A stretch of DNA of 64,000 nucleotides from Methylopumilus sp003533095 (GTDB lineage: Bacteria; Pseudomonadota; Gammaproteobacteria; Burkholderiales; Methylophilaceae), in assembly GCA_963977845.1 (NCBI GenBank), contig CAXBPZ010000001.1:62001-126000 (forward strand), in the 5' to 3' direction. A model generated the notes under the pieces. The model was given only the letters and a program-made list of their open reading frames with translations. It was not told where the DNA came from and did not search any database. Shown here one piece after another: positions 9,461 through 19,031 of this stretch; the first letter of the stretch is position 1, and each line of letters opens with the position of its first letter. The translations under genes and the position numbers were made by a program.

Positions 9461-12130
9461 ATGTTAAAGACCATTGTTAAAAATTTATTTGGAAGCAGAA
9501 ACGATAGACTCCTTAAAGAGTATGGAAAAAAAGTTCATCAAATAAATTTACTTGAAGAAGCAATTAAAAAATTGAGCGATGCAGCTCTAAAAGCTAAAAC
9601 CTCAGAATTTAAAAAACGTCTTAACGAAGGACAAAAGTTAGATGATTTGCTGATTGAATCTTTCGCTGTCGTAAGAGAAGCAAGTCGACGTGTATTAGAA
9701 ATGCGTCATTTTGATGTACAACTCATTGGTGGCATGGCACTTCATGATGGAAAAATTTCAGAAATGCGAACAGGGGAAGGTAAGACACTTGTTGCAACAT
9801 TACCTTCATACCTCAATGCTCTTGAAGGAAAAGGCGTGCATGTTATTACGGTTAATGACTATCTTGCAAAACGAGATGCTGAGTGGATGGGTCAGATTTA
9901 CAGATTCTTAGGTTTAGAAGTTGGCATTAATTTATCCAATATCTCAAGCGAAGAAAAGAAAAAAGCCTATCAAGCGGATATCACCTATGGCACGAACAAT
10001 GAATTTGGATTTGATTATTTAAGAGATAACATGATCTTCTCCAAAGAAGAGCGTGTTCAGCGTAAATTGCATTATGGTTTAGTTGATGAAGTTGACTCGA
10101 TATTAATTGACGAGGCAAGGACGCCCCTTATTATTTCAGGACAAGCTGAGGATAATGTTGATCTTTACACTAAGATCAATCTAGTCGTAGCCAAGCTTTC
10201 ACGACAAAAAACTGAAGAAGAAAATGGTGATTACTGGGTGGATGAAAAAGCACATCAAGTAATTCTTTCAGAAAGCGGCCATGAAAATGTAGAGAAGTTA
10301 TTAATTAAAGAAGGATTGTTATCTGAACAATCGAGTTTATATGATGCAATGAATATTTCACTTGTGCATCACATTAATGCTTCTTTAAAAGCAAGAAATC
10401 TATTCAATAAAGATCAGCATTATGTTGTGCGAGATAACAGCATTATTATTGTTGATGAATTTACTGGAAGAATGATGCCAGGTCGCAGATGGTCAGAAGG
10501 CATTCATCAGGCTGTTGAAGCTAAAGAAGGTGTTGAAATTCAAAAAGAAAATCAAACGCTTGCTTCTATAACATTCCAAAATTATTTTAGGATGTATCAA
10601 AAACTATCTGGGATGACAGGTACAGCTGATACAGAAGCTTATGAATTCAGTCAAATTTACGGCTTAGAAACTATTATTATTCCCCCTCACCGAACGACAC
10701 AAAGAAAAGACATGATGGATAAAGTTTATCGCACTTCGCAAGAGCGATATGCTGCGGTCATTGAGGATATCAAATCATGTCAGAAAATTGATCAACCTGT
10801 GTTAGTAGGTACGACTTCAATTGAAAATTCAGAGCTTATTTCAGCATTACTTACAAAAGCAAAATTAAAGCATCAAGTATTGAATGCGAAGCATCATGAA
10901 AAAGAAGCACATATTATTGCGCAAGCAGGCCGTCCAGGCATGATTACTATTGCAACAAATATGGCAGGTCGCGGAACAGATATTGTCCTTGGGGGAAGTA
11001 TTGAAGCTGATATTCATGAGATTAAGTTAAACGAAAAATTAACCGAAAGTAAAAAAGAAAAAGAAATTCAGGCGCTCAAAGAAGCCTGGAAAGAACAAAA
11101 TAGCCTAGTAGTCAAAGCAGGCGGACTTCATATTATTGGTACTGAAAGGCACGAATCAAGGCGTGTAGACAATCAGCTCAGAGGACGCGCAGGAAGACAA
11201 GGTGATCCAGGATCTAGTCGATTCTATTTATCTCTAGAAGACTCATTATTAAGAATATTTGCCTCTGATCGCGTTTCAGTCATTATGGAAAAGCTAAAAA
11301 TGCCAGAGGGCGAAGCGATTGAGCATTCTTGGGTAACAAAAGCTATCGAAAATGCGCAACGAAAAGTCGAAGGGCGTAATTTTGATATTAGAAAGCAGTT
11401 GCTTGAATACGATGATGTTGCAAATGATCAAAGAAAAGTAATTTACGAACAAAGAAATGAATTGCTTGATTCTGAACAAACGGCAGAAACCATTGCAGCA
11501 ATGAGAGAAGATGTCCTTCGTGATCTCTCGCAAGCTCATATTCCCCCAGGCAGCATGGAAGATATGTGGGACATTCCATCTTTAGAGAAAATTTTATTTT
11601 CCGATTATGGTTTGAGTGTTTCCATTAAGACGTGGGTTGAAAAAGAACCTCAAATTGCCATAGAAGATATTTATGAGAGAGTGATTAGCATTGCGAATAA
11701 ACAATATCAAGAAAAAGAATCATTAGTGGGCAAGGATATTATTAGGCATTTTGAAAAAACGGTGATGCTACAAAGTATTGATCATCATTGGAGAGAGCAT
11801 TTATCGTCACTCGATCATTTAAGACAGGGGATACATCTTCGATCTTATGCTCAAAAAAATCCTAAGCAAGAGTATAAAAAAGAGGCTTTTGAGTTATTTG
11901 GGTATCTCCTTGATACCGTTAAGACTGAGGTTACTCGCATTACTATGGTTGTAAAAATTAAGAATGAGGCCGAAGTCAATGAGATTGATGAAAAAAATAA
12001 AGATGAGGTTAAAAAATCAACCAGAAAAAAAGATGATGCAAAAAATACTTTTCCTAAAGTTGGCAGAAACGATCCATGCCCATGCGGAAGTAATAAAAAG
12101 TTTAAGCAATGTCATGGTACTTTAGACTAA
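9461..12130 (+). CDS. secA: Preprotein translocase ATPase SecA
   Basis: Motor that pushes unfolded preproteins through SecYEG. The 889 residues are full length. Walker A is in GEGKTLVATLP near residue 107, the DEAD-like box is VDEVDSILIDEARTPLI, and motif GTERHESRRVDNQLRGRAGR is helicase motif VI. The C-terminal zinc/SecB-binding tail CPCGSNKKFKQCHG is intact. The N-terminus MLKTIVKNLFGSRNDR matches the family, which fixes the start. A 58-codon DUF1289 gene follows 15 bases later. Confidence 0.98.
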   Translation: MLKTIVKNLFGSRNDRLLKEYGKKVHQINLLEEAIKKLSDAALKAKTSEFKKRLNEGQKLDDLLIESFAVVREASRRVLEMRHFDVQLIGGMALHDGKISEMRTGEGKTLVATLPSYLNALEGKGVHVITVNDYLAKRDAEWMGQIYRFLGLEVGINLSNISSEEKKKAYQADITYGTNNEFGFDYLRDNMIFSKEERVQRKLHYGLVDEVDSILIDEARTPLIISGQAEDNVDLYTKINLVVAKLSRQKTEEENGDYWVDEKAHQVILSESGHENVEKLLIKEGLLSEQSSLYDAMNISLVHHINASLKARNLFNKDQHYVVRDNSIIIVDEFTGRMMPGRRWSEGIHQAVEAKEGVEIQKENQTLASITFQNYFRMYQKLSGMTGTADTEAYEFSQIYGLETIIIPPHRTTQRKDMMDKVYRTSQERYAAVIEDIKSCQKIDQPVLVGTTSIENSELISALLTKAKLKHQVLNAKHHEKEAHIIAQAGRPGMITIATNMAGRGTDIVLGGSIEADIHEIKLNEKLTESKKEKEIQALKEAWKEQNSLVVKAGGLHIIGTERHESRRVDNQLRGRAGRQGDPGSSRFYLSLEDSLLRIFASDRVSVIMEKLKMPEGEAIEHSWVTKAIENAQRKVEGRNFDIRKQLLEYDDVANDQRKVIYEQRNELLDSEQTAETIAAMREDVLRDLSQAHIPPGSMEDMWDIPSLEKILFSDYGLSVSIKTWVEKEPQIAIEDIYERVISIANKQYQEKESLVGKDIIRHFEKTVMLQSIDHHWREHLSSLDHLRQGIHLRSYAQKNPKQEYKKEAFELFGYLLDTVKTEVTRITMVVKIKNEAEVNEIDEKNKDEVKKSTRKKDDAKNTFPKVGRNDPCPCGSNKKFKQCHGTLD

Positions 12131-12145
12131 TGAAGAAAGTTAAGT

Positions 12146-12322
12146 ATGTTAGTTGAATCCCCATGTATTGGCGTATGCCATATTAGTAAAGAGCATCAGT
12201 TTTGTGAGGGATGCTTTCGAAGTGAAGAGGAAATTTCTAAATGGATCACATTGAGTGATGAGCAAAAAAAAGAAATTCTACAATTAGTAACTCAAAGACA
12301 AATCAATCTTATTTCGTTTTAA
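12146..12322 (+). CDS. DUF1289 small Cys-rich protein
   Basis: A 58-residue gene beginning MLVESPCIGVCHIS. Cys at 7, 11, 20 and 23 follow the DUF1289 pattern SPCIGVC...C.GC.R...EI..W, and the visible segments are CEGCFRSEEEI and WITLSDEQKKEIL. The four cysteines probably bind a metal. Family function is unknown. It starts 15 bases after secA, so it is likely co-transcribed. Its last 14 bases overlap tail-to-tail with the end of nth on the other strand. The ribosome-binding site is weak (GAAGAAAG). Confidence 0.82.
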   Translation: MLVESPCIGVCHISKEHQFCEGCFRSEEEISKWITLSDEQKKEILQLVTQRQINLISF

Positions 12323-12953
12323 TTAATAATTTTTTCTTATATTCACATAAATCATTAATCACACAGCAGTTACATTTTGGAAGCTTTGCTGTACAAGTAT
12401 ATCTCCCATGAAGAATTAATAAATGATGCGCATCTTTTAAAAATTCTTTTGGTGTAACTTGCATCAATTTTTTTTCTACCCGAAGTACATTATCACCAGG
12501 TGCTAAATTTATTCGATTAGCAATTCTAAATATATGAGTATCAACTGCAATCGTTGGCTCATTAAAAATTGTATTTAAAATAACGTTTGCAGTTTTTCGA
12601 CCAACTCCTGGAAGTGATTCAAGTAATAAGCGGTCATGAGGCACTTCTCCATTAAATTTGGTATGAATTATTTTTGCTGTTTCAAGTATATTTTTTGCCT
12701 TTGTTTTATAAAGTCCAATCGTTTTGATGCATGATTCAATATCGCTCAATTTCAATTGAGAGAGTTTTTTTGCATTAGAGGCTTTATTAAAAAGTAAAAA
12801 AGTCGCTTTGTTAACTGATTTGTCAGTTGCTTGCGCCGATAAAATCACCGCGATCAGAAGTTGAAAGGGTGTTTGATAATTAAGTTCAGTTGTCGGATGA
12901 GGTGTATTTCTTGATAGCGCTTCAAAAATTTTAAACCGCTTTTGAGGGTTCAT
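12309..12953 (-). CDS. nth: Endonuclease III
   Basis: DNA glycosylase/AP lyase that removes oxidised pyrimidines. 214 residues. The helix-hairpin-helix LPGVGRKTANVIL carries the catalytic Lys near residue 120, and VDTHIFRIANR holds the catalytic Asp. The C-terminal iron-sulfur loop C-x6-C-x2-C-x5-C (CTAKLPKCNCCVINDLC) is complete. It is the last gene of the rnfABCDGE-nth unit, as in many Proteobacteria, starting nine bases after rnfE. Confidence 0.96.
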   Translation of the reverse strand: MNPQKRFKIFEALSRNTPHPTTELNYQTPFQLLIAVILSAQATDKSVNKATFLLFNKASNAKKLSQLKLSDIESCIKTIGLYKTKAKNILETAKIIHTKFNGEVPHDRLLLESLPGVGRKTANVILNTIFNEPTIAVDTHIFRIANRINLAPGDNVLRVEKKLMQVTPKEFLKDAHHLLILHGRYTCTAKLPKCNCCVINDLCEYKKKLLIKTK

Positions 12954-12962
12954 AAAAAATAA

Positions 12963-13592
12963 TTAGCGAGCTTCGATGCGATTTTTTAATGCGATAAGAC
13001 AAGCGAGCCCAATAAAAGCTCCAGGTGGAAGGATTGCTAAAAGAAAGCCATGGTAATCACCAAAAAAATGAATTACTAAATTACTGGCTGAAGGACCTAA
13101 AATAAGATCAATACCAGACAATAAAGTGCCTTTTCCAAAGAACTCTCTGAATCCGCCAAGAAGAGTTAAAACCATTGCTAAACCAAGACCCATAAATAGA
13201 CCATCAAAAAACGAAGCTGTAGTTTCGTTTTTTGCAGCAAAAGATTCGACGCGAGCTAAAACAATACAATTAGTGACAATCAATGGAATAAAAATACCTA
13301 ACGCTTTATATAGTGGTTGTATAAAAGCATGAATACTGAAGTCAATAATAGTTACAAGCGAAGCAATTATAAGAATAAAAACTGGGACTCTAATTTCTGT
13401 CGGAATAAATTTACGAATTGGCGATACTGAAGCATTTGAGACGGCCATCACAATGGCTGTGGCAATTCCAAGACTTAATCCATTGATCATAGAGGTTGTG
13501 ACCGCTAAAGTTGGACATAGACCAAGTAATTGAACGACACCCGGATTTTGTTTCCAAAATCCATCTAATGCAATTTTTTTTATTTCACTCAT
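12963..13592 (-). CDS. rnfE: Rnf electron transport complex subunit E
   Basis: Polytopic inner-membrane subunit (209 residues, about six hydrophobic helices) of the Rnf/Rsx complex, which moves electrons between NADH and ferredoxin-like carriers with ion transport. NPGVVQLLGLCPTLAVTTS near the N-terminus and LARVESFAAKN are family signatures, and it is homologous to rnfA. Its start overlaps the rnfG stop by four bases. Confidence 0.95.
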   Translation of the reverse strand: MSEIKKIALDGFWKQNPGVVQLLGLCPTLAVTTSMINGLSLGIATAIVMAVSNASVSPIRKFIPTEIRVPVFILIIASLVTIIDFSIHAFIQPLYKALGIFIPLIVTNCIVLARVESFAAKNETTASFFDGLFMGLGLAMVLTLLGGFREFFGKGTLLSGIDLILGPSASNLVIHFFGDYHGFLLAILPPGAFIGLACLIALKNRIEAR

Positions 13593-14230
13593 GATGTGAA
13601 TAACCTTTTTTTATTTTCTTTTGCGTAAAGAAGACATTTATAGGTAGATTTAATGACCGCCCGAGGCGTGATTGTTGCTCCAGAAATATAATCAAAATCT
13701 CCCCCATCTTTTTTAACTGCCCATTTTTTTTCACTGATTTTATCTAAAGATTTAAGATCAAAATTTTTAATCCATTGACTTTTGTCAATTTCAATATAGT
13801 CGCCTAGCCCAGGAGTTTCTTTATGCGTAATGACTCTAACCCCTAATATTTTATCTTCTTGATCAATCCCCACAAGTGTCTTAATTTCACCGCTGTAGCC
13901 ATCGGGAGCAACAACTTCAATTATGACTGCAATCACTTGATTATTTTTCTTTGCTCGATAGATATCAATATTTCTTTTATTACCCAGAAGGGGGGTGGGC
14001 TCCACTGAAATGGTATCTTTCACAAGATTATTATCGTAGAGGTCTGAAGAGATAACTTGATTTAAAAAAATACGCTTTGCCTTAGCATCACTCTCTTCAA
14101 TAGGTGATTTTGTAATGAAATAAAAGGTACTTAAAGCAGCTGAGGCTATTAAGGAGAATATAATCATCGCGATTGCAGTATTAGATATTTTTTTAAAGTG
14201 ATCTCTAAACATATTTTTATTTATGACCAA
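13589..14230 (-). CDS. rnfG: Rnf complex subunit G, flavoprotein
   Basis: 213 residues with one N-terminal membrane helix (about 16-38) and a periplasmic FMN-binding domain. SGATITPRAV near the C-terminus is the SGATxT motif whose Thr carries covalently attached FMN. GEIKTLVGID and HKETPGLGDYIE are further family segments. It lies between rnfD (14-base overlap at its start) and rnfE (four-base overlap at its end), the canonical order. Covalent flavinylation needs ApbE, which is not in the window. Confidence 0.94.
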   Translation of the reverse strand: MVINKNMFRDHFKKISNTAIAMIIFSLIASAALSTFYFITKSPIEESDAKAKRIFLNQVISSDLYDNNLVKDTISVEPTPLLGNKRNIDIYRAKKNNQVIAVIIEVVAPDGYSGEIKTLVGIDQEDKILGVRVITHKETPGLGDYIEIDKSQWIKNFDLKSLDKISEKKWAVKKDGGDFDYISGATITPRAVIKSTYKCLLYAKENKKRLFTS

Positions 14231-15236
14231 AGACTCTTGGTTGCGTGAGACTGTCTATCAATGGTGCGCATATATTAAAAAGTAATACCGCAAATGCAAT
14301 GCCCTCTGGATAACCACCAAAAATTCGAATAATGAAAACCAATAAGGCTATTCCTGCGCCAAAATAAATTTTTCCTTTAGGTGTTGTAGGTGCGCTTACT
14401 GGATCAGTAATAATAAAAAAAGCACAAAGTATGCTTCCACCACTCATGACATGGAAAAGTGGTGACGCGAATGTCTCAGGAGATAAAACATTAAACATTA
14501 ATGCTGTGATAAATAAAGTAGATAAAAAGGCAACAGGTAAATGCCATGAAATAATTTTTTCTTTAAGTAAATAGAGACCCCCGGCAAGATAACCCAAATT
14601 AATTAATTCAAGCCCATGCCCTCCAATCAAGCCAAATATTTTATCTTGTTGAATTGAGCTAAGTGGCTGATGCAAAGTTAACTGGGTCTTAATGTAATCT
14701 AGAGGTGTGGCAGAACTCATGGCATCAATTGTTTCTTTAGTTAATAAATTATTTTTAAAAATAATTTTAATTTGATCAAGCCAATCCATAGGGCTAGCCA
14801 TAAGAGCTGACGGTGTTTGCCAATGCGTCATAATAGAAGGGAAGGAGATCAATAAGATAGCGTATCCCACCATCGCTGGATTAAATAAGTTGTAGCCTAA
14901 TCCACCATAAAGATGTTTACCAAAAATAATACAAAGTAAAGTGCCTAAGACAATAATCCACCATGGCGCTATTGATGGAATGGATAGAGCAAGAAGCCAT
15001 GCAGTGACAAGTCCGCTACCATCTAAAATGAATGGCCTTATAGGCAGTTTTCTTATGGCAAGAATTACACTTTCAGTGAGTAGGACGGTGAGGGAAGCCA
15101 AAAGAATATTAATGATGACGCCTACACCAAATACATATACATACAAAGCTATGCCAGGAATGAGTGCAAGCAAAACTTTGAACATAATGAAACTTACTGA
15201 AGGTGCATTAACGATATAAGGTGATCTATTTTCCAT
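14217..15236 (-). CDS. rnfD: Rnf complex subunit D
   Basis: Membrane subunit of 339 residues with about nine to ten helices. GSGLVTAWLLALSIP and GYNLFNPAMVGYAILLISFP are NqrB/RnfD family signatures, and SSATPLDYIK contains the Thr position used for covalent FMN in RnfD. GGSILCAFFIITDPVSAPTT lies near the C-terminus. It begins two bases after the rnfC stop. Confidence 0.95.
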   Translation of the reverse strand: MENRSPYIVNAPSVSFIMFKVLLALIPGIALYVYVFGVGVIINILLASLTVLLTESVILAIRKLPIRPFILDGSGLVTAWLLALSIPSIAPWWIIVLGTLLCIIFGKHLYGGLGYNLFNPAMVGYAILLISFPSIMTHWQTPSALMASPMDWLDQIKIIFKNNLLTKETIDAMSSATPLDYIKTQLTLHQPLSSIQQDKIFGLIGGHGLELINLGYLAGGLYLLKEKIISWHLPVAFLSTLFITALMFNVLSPETFASPLFHVMSGGSILCAFFIITDPVSAPTTPKGKIYFGAGIALLVFIIRIFGGYPEGIAFAVLLFNICAPLIDSLTQPRVFGHK

Positions 15237-15237
15237 A

Positions 15238-16761
15238 TTAGTTTTTTATATTTTCTTGTTGATTTTGTTTGACTCTTTCCATCGCTGCAGCAATGGTTGA
15301 TTTTTTATCATCCTCAGCTTGTTTATCTTGAGCACCCAAAGCCTTTTGTGCATGCCTTTCAGCGCGCTCTTTCTTCTCTCTTTCTAATCTTGCAAGTCTA
15401 AATTCATTTCTTTCTCTTGCTGTATTGGCAGCTTCTTTGGATTTGTCTTGGGCAATAATTTCACTTTTTGCATACCTGTAAAATTGAACGAGTGGAATAT
15501 TGCTAGGGCAAACATAAGTGCAGCATCCGCATTCAATACAATCAAATAAATTGTACTCCCTAGCTTTTTCAAGCTGAGAAGATTTTGAGAACCAATATAA
15601 TTCTTGAGGTTGTAAGTTAACTGGACAGGCATCTGCACATCGTGCACACCGAATACAGGGCATTACAGGTTTTGGGGTCGGAAATAATTCTGGCGAACTT
15701 TCGATGACACAATTCATTGCTTTTGTGACCGGCACATCAATTGAGGGTAGATCAAATCCCATCATAGGACCGCCCATGATGAATTTTTTTTGTTTATTTG
15801 AAGAGCCACCGGCAGCTTTAATTAATTCTGATAAAGGTGTCCCAAATAAGACCTCATAATTTTGCGGTGTTTTCACGGCGCCTGTGATTGTTACAATTCG
15901 ACTGATCGATGGTTCGCCGAACTCAAGATATCTATAAATAGCCGCTACCGTAGCTACGTTAAATACTTGAATACCAAGATCTACAGAGCGTTTTTCCTTA
16001 GGAACTTCGATTCCCATAAGGAGATAAATAAGTCTTTTCGCGTCGCCACTTGGATAAAGTGTAGGTACGACTGTAATTTCAACTGTCGTTTTTTGAGCAG
16101 CTTTTTTTAGAGCTTCGTAGGCTTCAATTTTATTGTCTTCGATTCCAATTACACACTTTTCTGCACCAAGAATAGTTTGCGCAATAAGTGAGCCTCGGAT
16201 AATTTCATCAGCTCTTTCTCTCATTAACATATCGTCACAGGTAATAAATGGTTCACACTCTGCCGCATTAATCACCAATGTATGGATGGTTTGTTTTTGA
16301 TTAGTTTTTAATTTCATATGCGTAGGAAAAACTGCCCCACCCAAGCCGACAATTCCAGACTGTGACAATGTCTCAATTAATTGAGTTTTTTCTATTTTTT
16401 TCCAAGGGATCGGTTTTTTTTCAATCCAAGTATCTTTAAAGTCCGCTTCGAGGGTGATACAAAAATCAGGCAGACCTGACGGATGGGGTAGAATTTCCTC
16501 GCTAATTTTTAGGATTCTTCCTGATGTGGGTGCATGAATAGCGGCAGAGATATTACCATCAGCTTCGGCAATTATTTGACCTTTGAATACTTGATCGCCA
16601 GGTTTAACTTTAACTTTTGCAACATGACCAACATGCTGTCTAAGTGGCAGCACTAATTTTTTTGGAATAGCTAGTTTTGCAATGGGAAGACGTGTAGATG
16701 CAATTTTATTTTCATCTGGATGCACTCCACCATTAAATTTAAAAATATTTTTTAATTGCAT
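15238..16761 (-). CDS. rnfC: Rnf complex subunit C
   Basis: Peripheral NADH-facing subunit with two 4Fe-4S clusters. I start it at the ATG at 16761 (507 residues, MQLKNIFKFNGGVHP); an upstream in-frame ATG at 16839 would overlap rnfB by 68 bases and adds a non-conserved tail. GGAVFPTHMKL is the nucleotide/flavin region. CIRCARCADACPVNLQP and CIECGCCTYVCPSNIP are the cluster motifs. The C-terminal 80 residues are highly charged but lack the long Ala-rich repeats of enterobacterial RsxC. Confidence 0.94.
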   Translation of the reverse strand: MQLKNIFKFNGGVHPDENKIASTRLPIAKLAIPKKLVLPLRQHVGHVAKVKVKPGDQVFKGQIIAEADGNISAAIHAPTSGRILKISEEILPHPSGLPDFCITLEADFKDTWIEKKPIPWKKIEKTQLIETLSQSGIVGLGGAVFPTHMKLKTNQKQTIHTLVINAAECEPFITCDDMLMRERADEIIRGSLIAQTILGAEKCVIGIEDNKIEAYEALKKAAQKTTVEITVVPTLYPSGDAKRLIYLLMGIEVPKEKRSVDLGIQVFNVATVAAIYRYLEFGEPSISRIVTITGAVKTPQNYEVLFGTPLSELIKAAGGSSNKQKKFIMGGPMMGFDLPSIDVPVTKAMNCVIESSPELFPTPKPVMPCIRCARCADACPVNLQPQELYWFSKSSQLEKAREYNLFDCIECGCCTYVCPSNIPLVQFYRYAKSEIIAQDKSKEAANTARERNEFRLARLEREKKERAERHAQKALGAQDKQAEDDKKSTIAAAMERVKQNQQENIKN

Positions 16762-16771
16762 AATAAAAGCT

Positions 16772-17329
16772 TTAAGCCTTTTGAGCTTTTTGAATGTTAT
16801 AGATTGGATATTTCCATTTCCATGATTCTGAATTTTCAAGAACAGGTTCCATGGTTATGCAATCTACTGGACATGGTGGTAAACATAATTCACAGCCTGT
16901 ACACTCGCTTGCAATAATCGTATGCATTTGTTTTGCTGCACCTAAGATAGCGTCTACAGGGCACGCTTGAATGCATAAAGTACACCCAATACACGTTGAT
17001 TCATCAATTAAAGCGACTGATTTTGGTTTTTGAACGCCATGTTTTTCATTAACTGGTTTGAACTCCATGCCCATTAATTCTGCTAAAGCTTTAGCACCCG
17101 CATCACCTCCTGGCGGACATTGATTGATATCAGCCTCACCTTTTGCAATGGCTGTAGCATAGGGTTTGCAACCGGGATAACCACATTGACCGCATTGTGT
17201 TTGTGGAAGAATGGCATCAATTCTCGCAACCATTGGATCGCCATCTACTTTAAATTTGATTGCAGAATAGCCTAAGACCAGCCCTAAAAGTATGGCAAGG
17301 AAAATCATGACAAGAAGCGCGGTAATCAT
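16772..17329 (-). CDS. rnfB: Rnf complex subunit B, ferredoxin-type
   Basis: 185 residues. An N-terminal membrane helix (about 3-25) is followed by a 4Fe-4S domain, TQCGQCGYPGCKPYA with a later Cys in NQCPPGGD, and then two ferredoxin motifs, CIGCTLCIQACPVDAI and CTGCELCLPPCPVDCI. All cluster cysteines are present. It is packed one base behind rnfA and ten bases ahead of rnfC. Confidence 0.95.
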   Translation of the reverse strand: MITALLVMIFLAILLGLVLGYSAIKFKVDGDPMVARIDAILPQTQCGQCGYPGCKPYATAIAKGEADINQCPPGGDAGAKALAELMGMEFKPVNEKHGVQKPKSVALIDESTCIGCTLCIQACPVDAILGAAKQMHTIIASECTGCELCLPPCPVDCITMEPVLENSESWKWKYPIYNIQKAQKA

Positions 17330-17330
17330 A

Positions 17331-17912
17331 TTAGCGATCTAGACCTGCGAATCCCATGAAGGCCAGACTCATGATTGAAGCGGTAACAAGCGCTATTGCT
17401 GTTCCTTTAAATGGCCCAGGTATCTCCGCACCTTCTAAACGTTCTCTTAAGGATGCAAATAAAATCAATACGACTGAAAAACCAATGCCACCCCCAAAAC
17501 CGAATAGGGCAGATTCGAGCAGTGTGTGACTTGATTGCGCATTCAAAAGAGGAATTCCTAATACGGCACAGTTAGTGGTAATGAGAGGTAAGAAAATACC
17601 CAGCAATTGATAAAGTAGTGGAAAGTTTTTTTCCATCAACATTTCAGTAAATTGCACAACACCTGCGATCACTACAATAAATGAAAGTGTTCTTAAATAT
17701 ACAAGGTCATTTGGCTCAAGAAGATAATGATTAATAGCCCAGCTTGTCATTGATCCTATAGTCAATACAAAAGCGGTAGCCGCGGACATACTGATCGATG
17801 TTTCTAATTTTTTAGATACGCCCATAAACGGACATAACCCTAAAATTTTCACTAAAACGATATTGTTGACCAATACCGTGCTAATGATAATTAAGAAATA
17901 GTGTTGAATCAT
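17331..17912 (-). CDS. rnfA: Rnf complex subunit A
   Basis: Polytopic membrane subunit of 193 residues with six helices. LVNNIVLVKILGLCPFMGVSKK near the N-terminus and ITTNCAVLGIPLL in the middle are the conserved half-membrane segments shared with RnfE. It is the first gene of the rnfABCDGE-nth unit. The promoter must lie in the 240-base divergent spacer before dapA, where I see no unambiguous -35/-10 pair on this strand. Confidence 0.95.
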   Translation of the reverse strand: MIQHYFLIIISTVLVNNIVLVKILGLCPFMGVSKKLETSISMSAATAFVLTIGSMTSWAINHYLLEPNDLVYLRTLSFIVVIAGVVQFTEMLMEKNFPLLYQLLGIFLPLITTNCAVLGIPLLNAQSSHTLLESALFGFGGGIGFSVVLILFASLRERLEGAEIPGPFKGTAIALVTASIMSLAFMGFAGLDR

Positions 17913-18104
17913 AAAGTTAAATTATACGGTTAAAATTGCTGAAAATATTTCTAGCTCAAGACTCTGTCAGCGAAGTCTTTTGTAAGTTCAAGATCTTTTT
18001 TTAGAGTTGAAATATAACAATAATTCTATATTACTTCAAAGAATAAAGTTTTATAGTAATATAACTATTTTATATATATTAAATGATCAATTTTTTTTGT
18101 GTTT

Positions 18105-18126
18105 CGCTATTTAAGTTAAAATAGCG
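18105..18126. repeat. Inverted repeat upstream of dapA
   Basis: CGCTATTT (18105-18112) and AAATAGCG (18119-18126) form an eight-base-pair inverted repeat with a six-base loop, 26 bases before the dapA start. A possible -10 element TAAAAT (18117-18122) overlaps its right arm, so it could be an operator or a 5' UTR hairpin. No T-run follows, so it is not an obvious terminator. Confidence 0.45.
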
Positions 18127-18152
18127 ACTTTATAAGATTAATAGCCAATCTC

Positions 18153-19031
18153 ATGTCACCTCAAGGCAGTATTGTTGCAATAGTCACCCCAATGTTTCCT
18201 GACGGAAGTCTCGATATTTCTGCGCTTCATGGATTAATTGATTTTCACGTTCGTGAAGGTACGGACGGCATTGTGATTGTAGGCACAACTGGCGAATCAC
18301 CCACGGTCAATTGTGAAGAGCATTGCCAGCTTATTGAAACTACCGTTAAACATGTTAACAAAAGAATTCCAGTGATAGCTGGCACGGGGGCAAACTCCAC
18401 GCAAGAAGCTATTGATCTTACCAAAGAAGCCAAACGTCTAGGGGCAGATGCATGTTTATTAGTGACGCCTTATTACAATAAACCTAACCAGACGGGACTT
18501 TTCCAGCATTTTAGTAAAATTGCAAATGAAGTTGCAATTGATCAAATTCTTTACAATGTGCCCTCTAGAACAGGTTGTGATTTAAAGAACGATACTGTAT
18601 TGAAGTTAAGTGAAATCCCTAATATTGTAGGCATTAAAGATGCAACAGGAGATTTGACTCGTGGTATCGATCTTATTAAAAGATTGCCGTCTCATTTTTC
18701 AGTTTTAAGTGGTGATGATGCAACTGCTTTATCGCTTATGTTGCTCGGAGGTAAGGGTGTAATTTCTGTTACAGCAAACATTGCACCAAAATTAATGCAT
18801 GAAATGTATGCTTGCGTTATTGCCAAACAAAATGAAAAAGCGATCGAGATTAACCAACAATTATTTTCACTTCACACCAATCTATTTATAGAGGCAAATC
18901 CAATCCCTGTAAAATGGGCATTAAAGACAATGGGCCTCATCAAAGAAGGCATTCGATTACCCTTAGTAGAACTTAGCATGGAGTTCCATAAAATTATTCA
19001 AACCGCTATGAAGGAAGCTCATATTCAATGA
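18153..19031 (+). CDS. dapA: 4-hydroxy-tetrahydrodipicolinate synthase
   Basis: Condenses pyruvate with aspartate semialdehyde, the first committed step to lysine and diaminopimelate. The 292 residues are standard. The Schiff-base Lys162 is in NIVGIKDATGD, Tyr134 in ILYNVPSRTG and the Thr45-Thr46 pair in GTTGESPT, so the active site is complete. The four-base ATGA overlap with bamC indicates translational coupling, the same dapA-bamC pairing as in E. coli. Confidence 0.97.
   Translation: MSPQGSIVAIVTPMFPDGSLDISALHGLIDFHVREGTDGIVIVGTTGESPTVNCEEHCQLIETTVKHVNKRIPVIAGTGANSTQEAIDLTKEAKRLGADACLLVTPYYNKPNQTGLFQHFSKIANEVAIDQILYNVPSRTGCDLKNDTVLKLSEIPNIVGIKDATGDLTRGIDLIKRLPSHFSVLSGDDATALSLMLLGGKGVISVTANIAPKLMHEMYACVIAKQNEKAIEINQQLFSLHTNLFIEANPIPVKWALKTMGLIKEGIRLPLVELSMEFHKIIQTAMKEAHIQ

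Noticed and set aside
16762..16839. A 26-residue N-terminal extension of RnfC
   Set aside because: It overlaps rnfB, has no family similarity, and the Met at 16761 begins the conserved FKFNGGVHP segment.
12309..17912. The minus-strand electron-transfer cluster as a possible new system
   Set aside because: Gene order and all motifs match the known rnfABCDGE-nth operon.
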